7,780 nt of DNA, from contig NZ_JADAKK010000052.1 in NCBI RefSeq assembly GCF_020278625.1, positions 1 to 7,780 of the forward strand, read 5' to 3'. Each line of letters starts with the position of its first letter. Position 1 is the stretch's first letter. Positions 7,270 to 7,780 of this stretch are shown here, one piece after another. This DNA is from Wolbachia endosymbiont of Mansonella ozzardi. Its GTDB lineage: Bacteria; Pseudomonadota; Alphaproteobacteria; Rickettsiales; Anaplasmataceae. The position numbers were made by a program, and so were the translations under genes. The notes below the pieces were generated by a model. It saw only the letters and a list, made by a program, of their open reading frames with translations, did not search any database and had not been told where the DNA came from.

Positions 7270-7566
7270 ATGAAAAAATTTCTTTTATTTGTAGCTTTAA
7301 TTCTCTCCTTTGCATTTGATGCAAGTGCTAATACTGATGATGATGCAACATCAACAGTAATATGCAATATAATAAAATATACTCAAAGTCTAGGCGGACC
7401 AATGATTACGATAGTGATAATTGGTGCGGCTTTACTTGCTATATTTGGTAGAATGCCATGGCCAGCGCTTTTTGCACTAGGTGCATTTACTGCTGTGTTT
7501 TTTGGCGCTCCTGCGGTTGTTTCAAAAATAGCACCAGGAACAGTAAAAGCATGCCCCACTTCGTAG
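7270..7566 (+). CDS. virB2: VirB2/TrbC-family type IV secretion pilin precursor
   Basis: VirB2 is the major pilin of type IV secretion systems. After signal peptide removal it sits in the inner membrane and is assembled into the pilus or extracellular part of the channel. The 98-residue precursor has a signal peptide (1-20, ending DASA before NTDDD). Two membrane segments follow, at about 45-60 (MITIVIIGAALLAIFG) and 65-84 (PALFALGAFTAVFFGAPAVV), joined by a short basic loop RMPW, the usual pilin hairpin. Cys 32 and Cys 95 lie on either side of the hairpin and could form a periplasmic disulfide; both are kept in the decayed copies. GGAGG at 7261-7265 lies four bases before the ATG. It is the only intact member of a four-copy local family. 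The rest of the secretion system (virB3-B11, virD4) is not in this window. The family call is strong; that it is the working pilin is inferred. Confidence 0.88.
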   Translation: MKKFLLFVALILSFAFDASANTDDDATSTVICNIIKYTQSLGGPMITIVIIGAALLAIFGRMPWPALFALGAFTAVFFGAPAVVSKIAPGTVKACPTS

Positions 7567-7640
7567 AAGCGTACTAGCCTTCTGTTAAAGTATCTACAAC
7601 CCAAAGGTACTAAAAGCCTCAAAAACAGTTTTAGCTAAAT

Positions 7641-7661
7641 GGTGCTTCTTAAAAGAGCACC
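7641..7661 (+). terminator. Hairpin downstream of virB2, possible terminator
   Basis: GGTGCT (7641-7646) and AGCACC (7656-7661) form a 6-bp GC-rich stem with a 9-base loop, 75 bases past the virB2 stop. The following bases, GCTATTTC, are only weakly T-rich, so termination here is plausible but not certain. Confidence 0.35.
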
Positions 7662-7689
7662 GCTATTTCATAACTGTTGTGAGCAATCT

Positions 7690-7780
7690 CTGCCAAGAGA
7701 GTGTCAACTAAGTGGCCCCTTCTCTTGTCATCCAAGTGACTTTTTTCGTCATTCCAGCAGTTGATACTAGGATCTACTGT
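7690..7780. repeat. Probable degenerate dispersed intergenic repeat, cut by window edge
   Basis: The last roughly 90 bases are non-coding and contain GTCATCCAAGTGAC, GTCATTCCAGCAG and TTGATACTAGGATCTAC. These resemble the short GTCATTCCAG...CTGGGATC palindromic repeats scattered through Wolbachia intergenic DNA, here with mismatches. A 7-bp inverted repeat CAAGAGA/TCTCTTG (7694-7700 and 7721-7727) lies in the same stretch. The call is from memory of the repeat style. Confidence 0.4.

Larger units (their letters stand above)
6380..7620 (+). repeat. Tandem array of three virB2-like units, about 435 bases each
   Basis: Three direct repeats follow one another, with their start positions at 6399, 6838 and 7270 (439 and 432 bases apart). 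The repeated unit includes more than the gene. Each copy is preceded by a similar leader ending in GGAG-N5-6 before the start. Units 2 and 3 also share a segment like TCAATCAAAGC...GTAGCATAAAA upstream. Units 1 and 3 share AAAGCCTCAA downstream. The copies clearly differ in sequence, so the duplications are not recent. Confidence 0.8.

Noticed and set aside
6380..7620. CRISPR-like array
   Set aside because: The repeats are about 435 bases long, diverged, and encode pilin copies with leaders; there are no short repeats with unique spacers.
7383..7622. Minus-strand 79-residue frame opposite the intact virB2
   Set aside because: Antisense shadow of a well-supported gene with signal peptide and ribosome site on the plus strand.
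7690..7780. Terminal inverted repeat of an insertion sequence
   Set aside because: No transposase, no matching partner repeat and no target duplication within the window; a short dispersed repeat fits better.

Overview
The window is AT-rich and compact. Its proteins and its gene order (atpH-atpA-greA-ribB, dnaJ next to a tRNA gene, and scattered duplicated virB2 genes) point to a Rickettsiales endosymbiont of the Anaplasmataceae, most likely Wolbachia. That assignment comes from recognising the proteins and the intergenic repeat style, not from a database search.

Positions 1-4157 (all minus strand) carry a run of housekeeping genes. Read in the direction of transcription they are atpH, atpA, greA and ribB, then an M48-family metalloprotease cut by the left edge. 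atpH and atpA overlap by 4 bases (ATGA). greA starts 9 bases past the atpA stop codon, with its Shine-Dalgarno touching that stop. ribB follows greA by 2 bases. This looks like one transcription unit joining two F1Fo-ATPase subunits, a transcript-cleavage factor and a riboflavin enzyme. The usual next F1 gene, atpG, is absent.

Positions 4158-6232 hold a non-coding gap, a broken virB2-like pilin gene on the minus strand (4448-4796), dnaJ (4949-6064, minus) and a tRNA-Arg(ACG) gene (6158-6232, minus). Between dnaJ and the tRNA is a promoter-like sequence that matches a heat-shock (sigma-32) promoter well, but can also be read as a sigma-70 promoter.

Positions 6233-7780 hold a plus-strand tandem array of three virB2-like units spaced about 435 bases apart. 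The first two are pseudogenes with stops, frameshifts and, in the second, a lost start codon. The third (7270-7566) is an intact 98-residue VirB2/TrbC pilin precursor. A perfect 15-bp hairpin sits between units 2 and 3. The window ends in what looks like a degenerate dispersed intergenic repeat.

The main biological story is a multicopy type IV secretion pilin family decaying around dnaJ. Four copies lie within about 3.1 kb and only one is still readable. The copies share a membrane core and differ in their C-terminal tails. I see no CRISPR array, insertion sequence, phage gene or wholly new system here.
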